A DNA stretch of 64,000 bases from Trifolium pratense (GCF_020283565.1 NC_060059.1:1247501-1311500), one strand, 5' to 3'; numbered from the stretch's first letter, positions 45,438 to 58,207 are shown. Translations and numbers: made by a program. The notes: a model not told the origin generated them from the sequence alone.

Positions 45438-46299
45438 CAGAGATACAAAGGACACACTGTTTATCAGCACTAATACCAACTCATGATATAACACTAATTA
45501 TTTGAATCTAATCAAATTCCATTCAATTCACTGACTGATGTGTTTTTTCTCTCATTTGCACTTCTTTCTATAAAGCAAAGCCTTAAATAAAACAAGGAAA
45601 GAATAATAATTACAAATAAAAGTTCTGGACTCCTAAAATATAATAAATATTCAGAACTGGATAACTATACATAGAAAGACCAATTTAAATCTCACAAGAT
45701 TATTAACACTTAGATAAAGATAACTATAAAACGAGAATATACAGAATAATCTTGAAAACTTATGACAAATAATCAATTCACTAATAATCTAGACAGCATG
45801 AGAACTAGTGGGTATGTTCATATGAGCATACAAAGCATTCTCAACGCATAAGAAAGCAAAAATTTAACTTTGACCGGGAGTATTAAGTAATAAAACAAAC
45901 AACAAATGATCAAAGAAAAAACACCTGGAAAGTCTATCAACTATAATACAATTACAAGGCTATACTTACAATATGATATGGTTTGCACAAACATCTTAAT
46001 TAATAAGAATGAATCCACATACTTTTTAACACCACTCAAGAAGACGATCAAATTAACAAATAAATGAAACCACATTATTTGTTTTTGGACTACACAAAAT
46101 GTTAATTTAAGACAATAAACAAACAAATGATTCAATACAAATCAGTGTTGAATCAAATTGCATCCATGGTGGATTCTAATGCCATCTTTTTCAGAGCCTA
46201 ATTCCTAAATTCTAATCAAAATATAATGTATCTGAAATGATAATGAATTAACAACGAAAATCATCATATAAAAGGAATAAAACACAGATTAAGATACTT
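45438..46299 (-). other. Probable intron in the 3' UTR of the RING gene
   Basis: Nine bases after the stop codon at 46307-46309 the minus strand reads CTT|GTAAGTAT, a strong donor. A strong acceptor CTCTGCAG|GAATT lies at about 45438. An intron within 55 bp of the stop would not be expected to trigger nonsense-mediated decay. This is inferred from splice consensus only. Confidence 0.5.
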
Positions 46300-46306
46300 A
46301 CAAGTT

Positions 46307-47257
46307 TCAATCCAAATCCTCTTGCCCATTTCCTAATCCCCTTTCACCAGAGTCCTGAGCAGAGTCACCGAAAGGATACCGCAGATATATTCTAAAAGTC
46401 CTGTGGACAGGTCTGTTCCCCCCTCCACCACCACCATTGCTGCCGGCACCACTACCAGTACTGCTACCATCAACAACAGACCTCAACCCATTGCCATCAT
46501 TATCACTACCACGATTCTCATAATCAGCATCATCAGTTGGCAGTTCATATCGACAAACAGGGCAAGAATTATGCAATTCAAGCCATGGAAGCAAGCAATC
46601 ATCATGATACACATGCTTGCAAGGCATTTGCTTCACCTGCAAACCCTTCTCAAACTCATCCTGACAAACAGCACATTGGTTCAATTCCGAGTTCAACAAT
46701 TCATCATCAACAGTTACCGTTGGAAGATTCTTAACCGCCTCTTTGGATGCCGGCGGTGTTCCGTAACGGTTAGGATCATTCTCAGCGAGTTGCTGAATCA
46801 ATTGTTCGAGGCCAGGACCGAGAAAGTAATCGCCAAAGCTAGAGGGAACGCGACCACCTGGTTCAGATTCAGAAGGATGATTGATTTCGAATTGAATGTT
46901 AGCACCATCGGCGTGAAGGCCGTTAAGGTGATTCTGAAGGAAAGTGAACGGGTCGAAACTCTCTGAATCGGGTCGGGTTCTGGAAATTGAGGCAGAAGAT
47001 AACAACAGAGGGAGAAGAGCGAATGGATGGAAAGGGAAATCGGAATCGGTATCGGAAGAATCGTCGTTGTTGAAGCTGAAGTGAAAGCTAGGGTTAGGGT
47101 TAGGTTCAGGAATTTGATTGCATTCTTCGAGAAAACCTTGGAAGCAGATTGGGCAGAAAGGTTCGGAATCATCGGAGCAGGTAACTCTCCGACTGCAAAC
47201 GTGGCAGAAGAAAAGCTTACCAACAGCGCCGCCGCCGCTATCGCCGCCAGAAGACAT
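46307..47257 (-). CDS. RING-H2 E3 ubiquitin ligase with N-terminal zinc ribbon (RING1/BCA2-like)
   Basis: This type of protein transfers ubiquitin from an E2 to target proteins and in plants is often tied to stress responses. It is a single coding exon of 316 residues. A small N-terminal zinc ribbon has C18, C21, C35 and C38 (FFCHVC ... EPFCPIC). The RING-H2 domain spans about residues 195-236 with all eight ligands visible: C195, C198, C213, H215, H218, C221, C232, C235 (CAVCQDEFEKG, PCKHVYHDDCLLPWLELHNS, CPVC). In between lies an acidic, Ser-rich segment and FGDYFLGPGLEQLIQQLAEN, common to this subfamily. The C-terminal part is Gly/Asn/Ser-rich, with HRTFRIYLRYPFGDS near the end. No membrane segment or signal peptide is seen. 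Confidence 0.93.
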   Translation of the reverse strand: MSSGGDSGGGAVGKLFFCHVCSRRVTCSDDSEPFCPICFQGFLEECNQIPEPNPNPSFHFSFNNDDSSDTDSDFPFHPFALLPLLLSSASISRTRPDSESFDPFTFLQNHLNGLHADGANIQFEINHPSESEPGGRVPSSFGDYFLGPGLEQLIQQLAENDPNRYGTPPASKEAVKNLPTVTVDDELLNSELNQCAVCQDEFEKGLQVKQMPCKHVYHDDCLLPWLELHNSCPVCRYELPTDDADYENRGSDNDGNGLRSVVDGSSTGSGAGSNGGGGGGNRPVHRTFRIYLRYPFGDSAQDSGERGLGNGQEDLD

Positions 47258-47842
47258 GACTCGTCGGAGTAAGAGAGAGACTCAAATCAACAATTACAGT
47301 AACGCGGCTAACGCCAGGTTTGATTGGTTTTCGTCATCAGAGATTTTTAAATATAAATGGGCCAAATATATTGGGTCTATCCCGAAAAGATTGGTAAAGC
47401 CCAAATGATGACTTCTTTTTACTAATCTAAGATTCTTTTCTATATTTCACCCCATGAACTTCTCGTTACATAATCTGTCTTGTTTAGACGAAAATACCCT
47501 TAATTTTTTCCTCTTCTATATCCATTTTCTCTTCTATATTATTCTTTCCTCGAATACTTTTGTGCCACTCTTTCATTTTCATTTTTATTTTTATTTGTTT
47601 TATCTCTCTCCCTCTCATTTTTAAAATCAAACTCATTTTTTCACTGTCTAAAAGATAATATCATAAGAGTTTTACTTTGTAATCTTAAAAAATATGATTT
47701 AAACTTTTTTTAATATAAATAAATAGATTTTTTTTTTGTAAAAAAAAAAAAAAACTAATAAAAAACACAATCCTCTTCTTCTGCTGAGATTTTGAGACAA
47801 CGCAGAAGCAGAAGAACTGAACGCATCCTTCTTCACTTCACT

Positions 47843-50800
47843 ATGTGTAGTCTCATTTCCAAGTCACACTGCCACTTAGGCCAACTCTCTTTGCTACCTC
47901 TTCAAACACGGTAACCTCTAATTCTATTTTCAAAAAGAAATTTCTTTCCTTTTTTCTTTTCCTGTTAGTTTCTAGCTGTAGTTGAATTTTTAAAGTGTTA
48001 GTTTTTCATGCGATTATTATTCACTCTGTGTTTGCAGTAATTCAGAATATGGAATTGTGAAGGTGAAGATGAATGGGAGATTGAAAGTGGTGTGTATGGG
48101 TATGTTGAAACCAAGAAAATTCATGCAAAGGAAAAGGAAAATGGTTGTTTTCAAGGATGCTGATGATGAAGCTGAACAGAAAAATTGGTGGAGACTCATG
48201 AATTTAATAACTGAGACTGGTTCTGCTGTTTCTGTTCTTTCTTCTGAGAAGAAGAAAAATCAAACTATCCCTAAAGACCTTCTTATTGGTACTTTGATTA
48301 GGTTTAAGCAACTCAAAAAGTGGAACCATGTTGTTGAGGTATATTGCAATGTAGTGCTCTTTGTATTTTTTGAATTTCATTTCAAATGTTTTGTGTATGA
48401 TTGTTTGGAGGATAATTTTGTTTAAATTGTTGGCTTTTCTAAATGTTGTGTGCTCTTAGTGTCCTATGATTTTGACATTAGCAATATCGACATGTCTGTG
48501 TTGTATCAGGTGTCTGTGTCGGAGTCTGTGCTTCATAGATTCTAATTGCTTGTGGGTTGTTATGTGTTGTTTTCTGTTTAGATTCTTGAATGGCTTAGGG
48601 CTCAAAACATGAACTGTATGAAGCACGAACATCTTTGCTCATATAAGTAATTATGTATTAGTATCAGTGTTCTATGTTTTTGACATTAGCAGTGTTGATG
48701 TGTCACTATCCATGTTGTGTTAGGTGTTTGTGTCATAGTTCATGTTTCATTAATTCTAACTGCTTGTGGGTTGTTGTATGTTCTGTTTAGATTCTTGAAT
48801 GGCTTAGGTCTCAAAAGTGGTGGGATTTTGGTACGACGGATTTCTTTATGCTTATTACGGCTTATGGAAAGCTTGGAGATTTCAATGGTGCTGAGAAGGT
48901 GTTGGGCTTGATGAATAAGAATGGTTATGCACCAAATGTAGTGTCTCAAACTGCACTTATGGAAGCATATGGAAGAGGAGGCAAATACAACAATGCTGAA
49001 GCGATTTTTCGTAGGATGCAGACATTTGGCCCTGAACCTTCTGCTTTCACATATCAGATAATCCTTAAAACATTTGTTCAGGTAATATACATATGTATTT
49101 CCCTTTATCATTGCATTAACAGGATCTCATTGTGTTCGTGGTTAATTTGTCGGTATATTTCTCCTTGCCAGGACTTGAACCCTGGACCTCCAACTCCTTA
49201 ACCTTTAGCTCAACTAGCTTAACCAGTTGAGCTACCCATCCCACCCTGAAGTAAACTATATTGATTGTCTGCCTTTTTAACTTTAGTTTATTCACGTAGC
49301 CTATGATATCTTTGGCCTTTTTCCCATGCATCCGGTTAAGTTCGGTTAAATTTGAAGCAAGCACCTTGAGCATATTCCCTCATGTGAATTTGAACACAGA
49401 GATATCATGGGCTACAAGAATAATTGTTCCAAGAATCGAAACTAATCGCGAATGTCCCAAGAATGATTTTTCAACTCCAACACATCTCTTCACGTTTCTT
49501 TGATAACTATGTTGAAGTCGATATATATATTTCTGAGATTGTGAATATTGCAGAGACTGCTATTGAGTGTTGGATTTTAAATTTTGTATCGATATAATTG
49601 ATTCACTCGCAGGCCAACAAGTTTAAGGAAGCTGAAGAATTACTTGACAAGCTACTGCATGATGAAAAGTTATCTTTTAAACCAGACCAGAAGATGTTTA
49701 ACATGATGATTTATATGTATAAGAAGGTTGGAAGTCATGCAAAGGCTCGCCAGACATTTGCACTGATGGCTGAACGGGGAATCGAAAGAAATACAGTAAC
49801 ATTTAATAGCCTGATGTCATATGAATCAAATTACAAGGAAGTTTCAAACATATATGATCAGGTAAAATAAAATATCCACCTATCTACTTTTGCAGTGTCC
49901 ATGATATATTCAGGATTCTTTCATTTCATCTGTGTTGTATCCTATTCCTATGCATTCTTACTAGACATTTTCCTGAAAATTGAGTATACAACATTTTAAC
50001 ATCATATTATTTATTTAATTACAAAATCAAAATCAAAATGGTCTTGTTATGCTATTGTTATGGCTGTCTTTATATTGTAGAGAATATAGATAAAGAACAA
50101 TCTTATCTAATTTCTAATTCCTACCATTAAATGATTTGAATTCTGTTTTTATGGTTTTGAAACCTTTCTCCATGCCAACTCAGTCAGAATTTTATCAAAA
50201 TATCAAAGCTCTTGAGTTATGAAATTAAGTCTTTATACACAAGAAGTACTGATATTCTCTAGAATTTGCCTGACAGATTATTTATTTAATCTGTGGTATT
50301 TTCAAGGCTTTCCATTCGTTTTCTTGTATATATGTTCCCCTTTAATTTATTGTCTATAATTAATCGATCAGATTTTGAAGTAAATGCCTAATTTTAGATG
50401 CAAAGAGCTGATCTCAGACCTGACGTGGTTAGCTATGCCTTACTCGTCAATGCTTATGGGAAAGCCAGGAGGGAGGACGAAGCATTAGCTGTATTTGAGG
50501 AAATGCTTGATGCTGGTGTCAGGTATGCCAGAGAATAAGAGAATAAAATTATTAAGGCCAAGAGTAATAGAAAGCTGGTTGGTTTAGCATATTAGTTTTT
50601 CAAAATTATTATCAGCACTATAAAATTAAGTTTACCATAATTTGATATTATTGTATCATTCTTGAAACCTAGTAATTTCAATTACATAATGCAACTCTTT
50701 TAAGTTTTAGCAGTCATGCATTCAATTTAATGATTTACTACTTGTTCAAAAAAAGTTAATGATTTACTATCTTTGGAAGCACCAATTTCAAGCGAAATAT

Positions 50801-51957
50801 TGATGCACTGTAACATCAGTATGCCTTAGTGCTATGTGAGTAAATCATAGAAATATTCAGATTCCTAGCTGTCGACCAAGCTCTGTTGTCCTCTGTGAAT
50901 AAACAATTAGTTTTCTTTGATAAATTTTGATTTTGTGGAACTTTTTAGTTAAATTATTGCCTATTTGTTTTGACAACTGTTATTTTCTGATTCTGTTGCA
51001 AAATAAATTTTATTTTATCTACCTTTTGAAAACTCACAGTATTCACTTCCTTCTCACAGACCAACTCGGAAGGCTTACAATATTTTACTTGATGCATTTT
51101 CCACATCGGGAATGGTAGAACAAGCTCGGACTGTGTTTAAGAGCATGAGAAGGGATAAGTAAGTTGTGTTCCTTTCTATCATTAGTTTACAGTTAATGTT
51201 AAATGAATCTACCATCATAAATTTTAAATTTGAAGACATCCATTCTTTAAGCTATTCAAAAGAACCTACATATAGAAAACCTGCTTCCGAGAGTGGTTTG
51301 CGTTTGGTCACAAGAAATGAACAACAAGCTTTTTCATAATTATTTTAAATTCCTTTATGTGTGTGTGTATATTGCTTTTAACATTTTCCCATATCATTTC
51401 ACTTTTTCTCGAGCAGGTACATGCCAGATCTTTGCTCATATACTACCATGTTATCAGCTTATGTCAATGCTTCTGACATGGATGGTGCAGAAAAGTTCTT
51501 CAAAAGATTGATACAAGATGGTTTTGAACCTAATGTTGTAACTTATGGAACCATAATAAAAGGGTATGCTGATGCAAATAATCTTGAGAAGGTAATGGAA
51601 AAGTATGAGGAAATGCTCGGGAGGGGTATCGAGGCCAATCAAACAATTATTACAACTATCATGGACGCACATGGTAAAAATGGAGATTTCGACAGTGCTG
51701 TTCACTGGTTTAAAGAAATGGAGTTGAGTGGCCTTGTTCCTGATCAGAAAGCTAAAAATGTCCTTCTATCTCTAGCAAAAACAGAGGAAGATAAACAAGA
51801 GGCTAATGAGCTAGTATCACTTTCCATTGAAATTAATAATTTACCTAATGTTAATGGCCTTGAAGAGGACGATGACGATGAAGATGAAGATGACGAAGAA
51901 GATTTTGACGCCGAGGTTGCAATAGCTTATGATGAACAACCGGAAGAGACTAGTTAA
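47843..51957 (+). CDS. Pentatricopeptide repeat protein, probably plastid-targeted, seven exons
   Basis: P-class PPR proteins bind specific organelle RNAs and promote their processing, stability or translation. Seven exons (47843-47910, 48038-48338, 48791-49081, 49613-49861, 50398-50522, 51060-51158, 51417-51957) join in frame to about 557 residues with consensus AG/GT borders throughout. At least nine PPR motifs are visible, for example FFMLITAYGKLGDFNGAEKV, VSYALLVNAYGKARREDEAL, CSYTTMLSAYVNASDMDGAE and VTYGTIIKGYADANNLEKVM. The C-terminus is strongly acidic (EEDDDDEDEDDEEDFDAEVA), seen in a known plant PPR (At3g59040-like); that orthology is a tentative suggestion. The short first exon (MCSLISKSHCHLGQLSLLPL) fits the start of a transit peptide. 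A SINE lies in intron 3 and a tail-only insertion in intron 5. Confidence 0.92.
49136..49250 (-). mobile_element. tRNA-derived SINE in PPR intron 3, minus strand
   Basis: On the minus strand GGTAGCTCAACTGGTTAAGC is a good box A and GGGTTCAAGTCCTGG a good box B, spaced as in a tRNA promoter. The usual tRNA stems do not form and an unrelated body follows, so it is a SINE and not a tRNA gene. Confidence 0.65.
50727..50769 (+). mobile_element. Tail-only insertion (15 nt) with 14-bp direct repeats, in PPR intron 5
   Basis: TTAATGATTTACTA at 50727-50740 recurs exactly at 50756-50769. The insert is CTTGTTC, an A run and one G. CTTGTTC-poly(A) is exactly the 3' end of the SINE at 16647-16777. Confidence 0.7.
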
Positions 51958-53263
51958 TCAATGTCAAGTCCTTTAAGATCTATAGACTAGACACCATAAA
52001 TTTTGTACACTTGCAAATTTAGGGTCCTAGTATTTTGGGATTGAAAGTTATTATTTACTTCAAATTGCTATTGTAATACAAAAAAATGCTAGAGGATTTT
52101 AGCCATCAAGAGTTGAGTTGGGAAATTGAAAAGGATTTTGTCCCATAAATAATCCATTTATGCTAAATGTATTACCAAATAGTAGCAACTCTCCTAAATC
52201 ATTAACCTCCTACTCCCACCGTCCCAATTTGATTGACACAGTTGACTGTTGTGCACTATTCACACATATTGCTTTGACCTTATTTTTCTACTAATAAACA
52301 AAAATAAATATTAGCATATAAGACGTTGTTTGATTCGTCTCGATGAATATTGTCAAAATATCCAATTTTTTTAATTTTTACTCTTATACAATTAAAAATA
52401 TTAATCGTCAAAGTTATGCATCAACATGCGTGAAACAGTCAAATGTGTTAATCAAATTGGAACGGAGGGAGTACTAACTACCAAGTAGTGTCTTTTTTTT
52501 CTTCTTAATTAATCCTTCTATTCTCACAAAATGATTCTTAGGGTTTGATTGGTAAAATTAAGCTCTTATAGTTAATAAGCTATAGTTGAAAAGCTAGCTA
52601 GCTGCAAAGCTACCTGGTTAAAATTAAAGTGTTTGGTAAAATTAACTTTTAAAATAATTGATAAATATAAAAAGACATGCATGTTAGTAGGTAGTTTTCC
52701 TCTTTAGTGAGCAGTTTTTTTTATTTTAAAAAAAATAATTAAATTAAAGGTTAGAAATAGAAAAAAACTGTGAAAAACTATAAGCTATAAGTTCAAACGC
52801 TACTTGAAATAAAATTTCAAAAAAAGCTATCAATGAGAAAAACTTTTTACCAAACATTTTTTTTTCCGAACAAGCTTATAAGCTAGTCCAATAAGCTATA
52901 AGCTAGCTTATTGGACTTACCAAACACACTCTTAGTAATCCGAAGTTTAATCAGAAAATAAAATAAAAATTGACCAATAATAGTTTCGTTTAAAATTTAA
53001 ACTCGAATATTTTCGAACGATCTATCTTCTAGAATTGATATACTTATTTTCTCTTTTTTTTACTTAATATTTTAATTTTTTACCTGTGTTATAAATAGAA
53101 CTAGAATATTATTTTGATTATTCCCATTTGTGGCCACAAATTAATTGTATGTGTGTAAATAATCGGTTCTGTATTTAAAAGTGATTATTATTCTCTTCAT
53201 TATCTATCATTCATATCCTACTTGTTAGATTGGTTCGGCTTCATTCAAATCGAAACTATTACA
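51958..53263. other. Intergenic region between PPR and thioredoxin x
   Basis: Contains the PPR 3' flank, a degraded small repeat (about 52200-52480, with the GGACGGAGGGAGTA-type edge common to plant Stowaway-like repeats) and the MITE at 52541. The last ~170 bp form the thioredoxin promoter and leader. No gene is seen. Confidence 0.6.
52541..52931. mobile_element. Tourist/PIF-type MITE, 391 bp, TTA target duplication
   Basis: TTA flanks both ends (52538-52540 and 52932-52934). The left end is GGGTTTGATTGGTAA; the inverted right end is GAGTGTGTTTGGTAA. Internal GCTTATAAGCTAGTCC and TAAGCTATAG repeats make extra foldbacks. It is closely related to the element at 57812-58207. Confidence 0.75.
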
Positions 53264-55047
53264 ATGGACACAATCACCTCAACTTCAGCTTCACTAACAC
53301 TATCTCTCCCTACGGTTCCGGTTCGTACAGTTGCTTCTTCCATCTCCATCTCTGTATCTTCTTCATCATCTCTTTCCCTCACTCGCTCTCACTGTTCCGC
53401 CAGACAGAGACGACTCTACTCTCAAAAAAGAAGGTTCTGGAATTCTTCTTGTTCTTCTGCGGTTTCAAAATTTACAGTGACTTGCGGTATCACGGAAATC
53501 AATGAGAGTCAGTTCAAGGAAACTGTATTGAAATCTGAGCGTCCGGTTCTAGTTGAATTCGTCGCTACTTGGTGTGGTCCTTGCCGTTTGATCACTCCAG
53601 CTATGGAATCCCTAGCTCAAGTATTTCTCTCTTTCTATATCTAACTAATTTTGTTTTTATTTTGCTTTTTCAGGTTTAAACTAATTTTAAATTAATTAAT
53701 TAATTATGCATGCAATGCAATGTGTAATTCGTGCTTAAGTTTACATAAACTGGATTCAGTTTAAATTAATTAGTACATAATTTGTGATTTTATTTGTTGG
53801 AGCATTTATGTGCATAGTTTTAAATTGCAGTTGCGGTTACGATGCAAGCTTTTAGTAATATTGTGGCAAAGTACAGTGAATTTGTAGTTGCCACGCAGTT
53901 GTAGAAACCTCAAAATCTTTTATATTGCGGTTGCGGACAACGATTTAAAACCAAATAAATCATCAATTTAGTCCTTAGACTATCGATCGCCCTTCAATTT
54001 AGTCTCTAAACTATATAAATATATTCAGAGTACCTTAAAGTATTGGTCAATTTAGTCTCTGCTATTATGATGTTTGGGACTTAATTGACGGGTTTTCATA
54101 TGTTTTAGGGACTAAATTGAAATATTTCATATATTTTAAGGGACTACTTATTATATTTATATAATTTAGGGTCTGAATTGGGGAGAGTAATAGCTTAGGA
54201 CTAAATTGATGCATGTTTTTGTGTACATTGACAATAGGTGTTGAACAATGTCAATTTTGTGTGTGTTCTCTTACTTTAGTTTTGGGGTTGTTTTGTGTGT
54301 TTCTGGTGATTGCTGTCAAATGTAGTAACTGTGAGTCTGTGACATTAGTAGAATGACTTTGAGGAAAAAACATTCTCTCTGTAATTTGTCTTCATTTTGT
54401 GCAAAACTTGTAGAAAGTTGATGGCCTGATTTAGGGTGTGTTAACATTCACAGTGGAATGCTGCGTCACCGTGCGTTGAGCTGAATCTATAATTTTGAGC
54501 ATCGTAAAAATGCTGGTTATTAGTAGAGTGCATTGTTAGTCGTTTGTCTTTTCTAGGTTAATGCATTATCATTCATACAAACACGGGACATGCAAGAGCA
54601 AAGAAATGACAAAAGTTAATAGATAGGTAGAGAGGGCGGGGAGAACCACCATGCACACAGGCACATACCTGAAGCTGAAGCTGACATTATTTGCAATTTA
54701 ATGCCGGCAAAAGTGTAAATTAGAATGCTTTATAATCTGTGAAATAATTGATATGATATTCCTAGCTTGGAGCTATTGTCAAGTGTCTTTTTGGGATCTT
54801 AGTGTTTCTTAACTGAATACTCTTATACATTAAATTGCAGGAATATGCAGACAGATTAACAGTTGTAAAGATTGATCATGATGCTAACCCGCAGCTAATT
54901 GAAGAGTATAAAGTTTATGGACTGCCACACCTGATTCTCTTCAAGGACGGGAAGGAAGTCCCAAAAAGCAGGCGGGAAGGTGCAATTACAAAGGTGAAAC
55001 TTAAAGAACATGTTGATGCTTTATTGGAATCAATATCAGTTACATAG
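53264..55047 (+). CDS. TRX-X: Thioredoxin x, plastid precursor
   Basis: Thioredoxin x is a plastid disulfide reductase best known for donating electrons to 2-Cys peroxiredoxin and so detoxifying peroxide. Two exons, 53264-53620 and 54841-55047, join in frame to 187 residues, the normal precursor length. The first ~72 residues are Ser/Thr/Arg-rich, without acidic residues after Met-Asp, typical of a transit peptide. The active site WCGPC is at residues 103-107 ([20 protein letters not shown]), followed by [20 protein letters not shown], the cis-Pro loop [14 protein letters not shown], and [20 protein letters not shown]. The ATG at 53264 is chosen because it begins the transit peptide; an in-frame ATG at 53222 would add 14 residues. 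The intron (1.2 kb) holds a MITE at 53960-54211. Confidence 0.93.
53960..54211. mobile_element. Inverted-repeat element in the thioredoxin x intron (about 252 bp)
   Basis: CATCAATTTAGTCCTTAGAC on the left matches the inverted CATCAATTTAGTCCTAAGCT on the right. TTTAGTCTCTAAACTAT and TTTTAGGGACTAAATTGA repeats lie inside. The target duplication is not clear. Confidence 0.65.
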
Positions 55048-55626
55048 TTGTTCGTATATATGATTCCAAATTGTGACCTTTTTTTGGGAAACTAGAAATA
55101 TGGGAGCAGATCTATTTCTGTTCCATAGCTGGTATGAGGGTTTAATAGGCTTTGACAATTTCCGTCTGTTGTATAATCTGTATCATTTATGAAGCTGCAA
55201 ATACAGCATATATTGTGGTAAAGGAAGGTTGTGTTGAAGCTCCTCTTTGATATATAATAAGTTTCTTTCCACATTTTATTATTGTTTTAAAGATATTATA
55301 CTTATTTACATTTTAATATAGACGGTTCAAACCAGTGAGTTGTGAATATTAATTATTGTTGGAATTCAAAATCTCTTGATACTATTTGCATTCATATATA
55401 AGTCTATGAAGATAGTTTGGTGGGTGAGCTAAGTGATATAGAAGGAGTTTTAAGAATGACAGAATCATGTAGATTGCTCAACTTAATTAAGCTAGTAAAG
55501 CACCATAATTTGCGAAGTGTTTGAAACTTAATGGCAAAAAACATAACAAGTCGGTAATTTTTCAAGTGATTCCACAATCTAGTTTGTTCTTTTCCATCAA
55601 TGTACATTGTTTATGGGAGCATTTCT
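55048..55626. other. Convergent 3' flanks of thioredoxin x and the sugar transporter
   Basis: The two genes end towards each other 579 bp apart. I see 3' UTR-like A/T-rich sequence and no additional gene. Confidence 0.6.
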
Positions 55627-57409
55627 TCAACTTTGAGCAGTGGCCCTACGATTATTATTGGTGACTGTGTCAACATCAGGAACAAATTTTGTCCAAAACC
55701 AATGTGATTTCCACACTTTATTCATTTCTTCAATTGGGACATTCTTTGTCTCAGGGAGGAACAATGCAATGAAGACGGTCATGATGAGAACAAAACCAGC
55801 AAAGAAGAAGAAAAGACCAAATTTCAAGTGACAAAGCATGTTGAGAAAAATTTGAGCAATGCCAAAAGTGAACAACATGTTCACGGCAACATTGATAGCT
55901 TGACCTGCCGATCGAACTTCAAGAGAGCAAATTTCACTCGGTACCAACCATCCTAGTGGCCCCCAAGACCAAGCAAATGCTGCAACATATGCACATATAA
56001 AGAACAAGAGAAGGTTGGCTTCTCCTCTGGTGAATGACCCTTCACCACTCACTCCAAATTTTAAGGCAATCATGGTTCCAACGGCAATCTACATAATAGT
56101 ATCTTTAAATTAGTCATGCATAACATTGCTAACTACTAAGAAATAGATTCATTTTAAAAGTACAGATGTAAAGTATATATAATTTGATTAATTAATAATT
56201 AAAGTTAAAAATTTCTTTCACCTGACAGATAAACATTTGGACGCCACCTTCAAGAAATAAAAACCTTCTTCCAAACTTGTCAACACTGAATATGGAAACA
56301 AAGGTGGCAAGCACATTGACACCTCCAGAGATAACTGCGGACATGAGGGCAGCATCATCACCAAAGCCTAGAGTCTTGAAAAGGACGGGTGCGTAAAACA
56401 TGATAACATTGATGCCAGTGAGTTGTTGGAAAAATGGAATGAAAGAGCAGAAAGTGAGTTGAGGCTTGTATCTTGGTTGTGTAATGTTCTTCCATGGGTG
56501 CTCCACATTCTTTGCCTCCTCACTAGCATTAATAAGATCCTGAAACTCCTCCTCAACATTGTCGATGCCACGAATCTTTTGTAACATTTTCCTGGCCGCG
56601 TCACTTTGGCCTCGTTCAATCATGGAATTGGGTGTATCACTTAAGAAAAGTGATCCCAAACACAACATGATTGCAGGAACAGCTCCGAGACCTAGAGAAA
56701 TTCTCCACCCGTTTTCAAGTTTGGAAGTCCCATAGTTGATAAGATTTGCAACTAAGATACCAATTGTGATCATCATCTGAAATCCAATGTTGAGAGCACC
56801 TCTAATTTTTGCGGGAGCAATTTCCGATAGATACACCGGAACAGACTGTTGGAAAATTAAAGCAATTAGTCAACATTATTCATAAATTAGGTTTCTTCTT
56901 TACACTTGAAATAAAAACATAACAATGAATATAATATTAATGATTCTTACTTGATTACAGTATCCAACACCAAAACCAAGCAATAAACGACCAACGATAA
57001 GCATTCCAATGTTCTGTGCAAAGCCATTCAACAATGCACCAATGAGGAAAAACAAACCACCTACAAACATCGAAGTCTTGCGCCCCATGACTCTTGTGGT
57101 TGTGGAAGCAAAGAAAGAAGCTACCAATGCAGCAAGATACAAGGAAGATGTGAATAAAGTGAGTAGCTCATTGTCATATTTACAGTATTGGCTTTCGCGA
57201 AGAGTTTCACCTTTCATTTGTTTATAAACACTTGGAAAGAATTTTATCAAAAATGGATCCATAGAAGTCACTCCTCCTGTAATTCCCAAGTCATAACCAA
57301 AGAGTAAACCTCCCATGGCTGCCACAAAAGATGTAACCAACACAAATGCTGTTACCTTGCCATCAAATTGCTTTGCATTTCCTGAATCTACAAAAGTTCC
57401 ACCTGCCAT
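55627..57409 (-). CDS. Sugar transport protein (STP-type hexose/H+ symporter)
   Basis: STP proteins import hexoses across the plasma membrane with protons and belong to the major facilitator superfamily. Three exons, 57409-56951, 56845-56222 and 56088-55627, join in frame to 514 residues, the family norm, with twelve expected membrane segments. Signatures in order: [25 protein letters not shown] (the R-G-R loop motif), [78 protein letters not shown], and [12 protein letters not shown]. The start MAGG is usual for STPs. No defect is seen, so the gene looks functional. The exact substrate (glucose, galactose, xylose) and member number cannot be told from sequence alone. The upstream region contains the duplicated block and MITE at 57717-58334. 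Confidence 0.95.
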
Positions 57410-57716
57410 CTTTTAACTTATATATATATAAATGATTTTACTACAAATCTCTGGATTTAAGAGTTGTGCTTCTTTCCTTGTTGATTGTGTTAGAAAGAAT
57501 TTGAGATTAATACAAAGCAAATGATAGACATTAGCCACTATAATAAGTTATTCTAACTACCACTGTTGAGCCAAGTTTGTGTCATACGTTCTTTTTTTAG
57601 GTCATAGAGGTTTTATCCACATGTATATTACAGATCATGTACGTTGTAGCTGAGTCAGAAAAGAAAATTATATCTTGTTGTTTGGATTGTTGGATAAAAT
57701 GTAGGGGTTTAAACAC

Positions 57717-57811
57717 TAATTTTGATTTTTGAGAGGAAAAACTATAACTAAAGGATAATATTTAGTTATCTTGAGTTGATTCTTGATTATATATGTGGTT
57801 GCGGATGCTTA
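57717..57811. repeat. Left copy of a ~95-bp direct duplication flanking a MITE
   Basis: This block, from CTAATTTTGATTTTTGAGAG to GTGGTTGCGGATGCTTA, recurs at 58207-58334. The second copy differs at a few bases and carries a short extra insertion. Confidence 0.8.
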
Positions 57812-58207
57812 GGCTATGTTTGGTAAAATTAAGCTAAAGCTAGCTGATAGCGAAAAAGCTAGCTTATAGCTGATAGCGAAAAAACTAGCTGATTGAAATT
57901 AAAGTGTTTGATAAAATTAGTTTTTTAAATGATTGATAAATATAAAAAGACATAAAAGGACATTTATATGTAGTGGGTAGTTTTTTATTTTATAAAAAAT
58001 AATAAAATTAAATTAAAGGTTAAAAATAAAAAAAAACCGTAAAAAGCTATAAGCTATAAGCTCAAACACTACTTGAAATAGCATCTCAATAAAAGCTATA
58101 AGCTCGTGAGAAAAGTTTTTTACCAAACACTTTTATTTTTTTCAAACAAGCTTATAAACTAATCCAATAAGCTATAAGCTAGCTTATTGGACTTACCAAA
58201 CACACCC
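57812..58207. mobile_element. Tourist/PIF-type MITE (396 bp) between the two ~95-bp direct repeats
   Basis: The left end GGCTATGTTTGGTAAAATT and inverted right end GGGTGTGTTTGGTAAGTCC match the sister element at 52541-52931. TTA precedes and TAA follows, so the 3-bp duplication has one mismatch. It sits exactly at the junction of the duplicated flanks. Confidence 0.7.

Noticed and set aside
46403..46966. 187-codon frame opposite the RING gene
   Set aside because: Lies entirely antisense to a well-supported RING-H2 coding exon and has no domain of its own.
49170..49240. A tRNA gene on the minus strand
   Set aside because: Box A and box B are good, but no acceptor or anticodon stems form; it is a SINE head.
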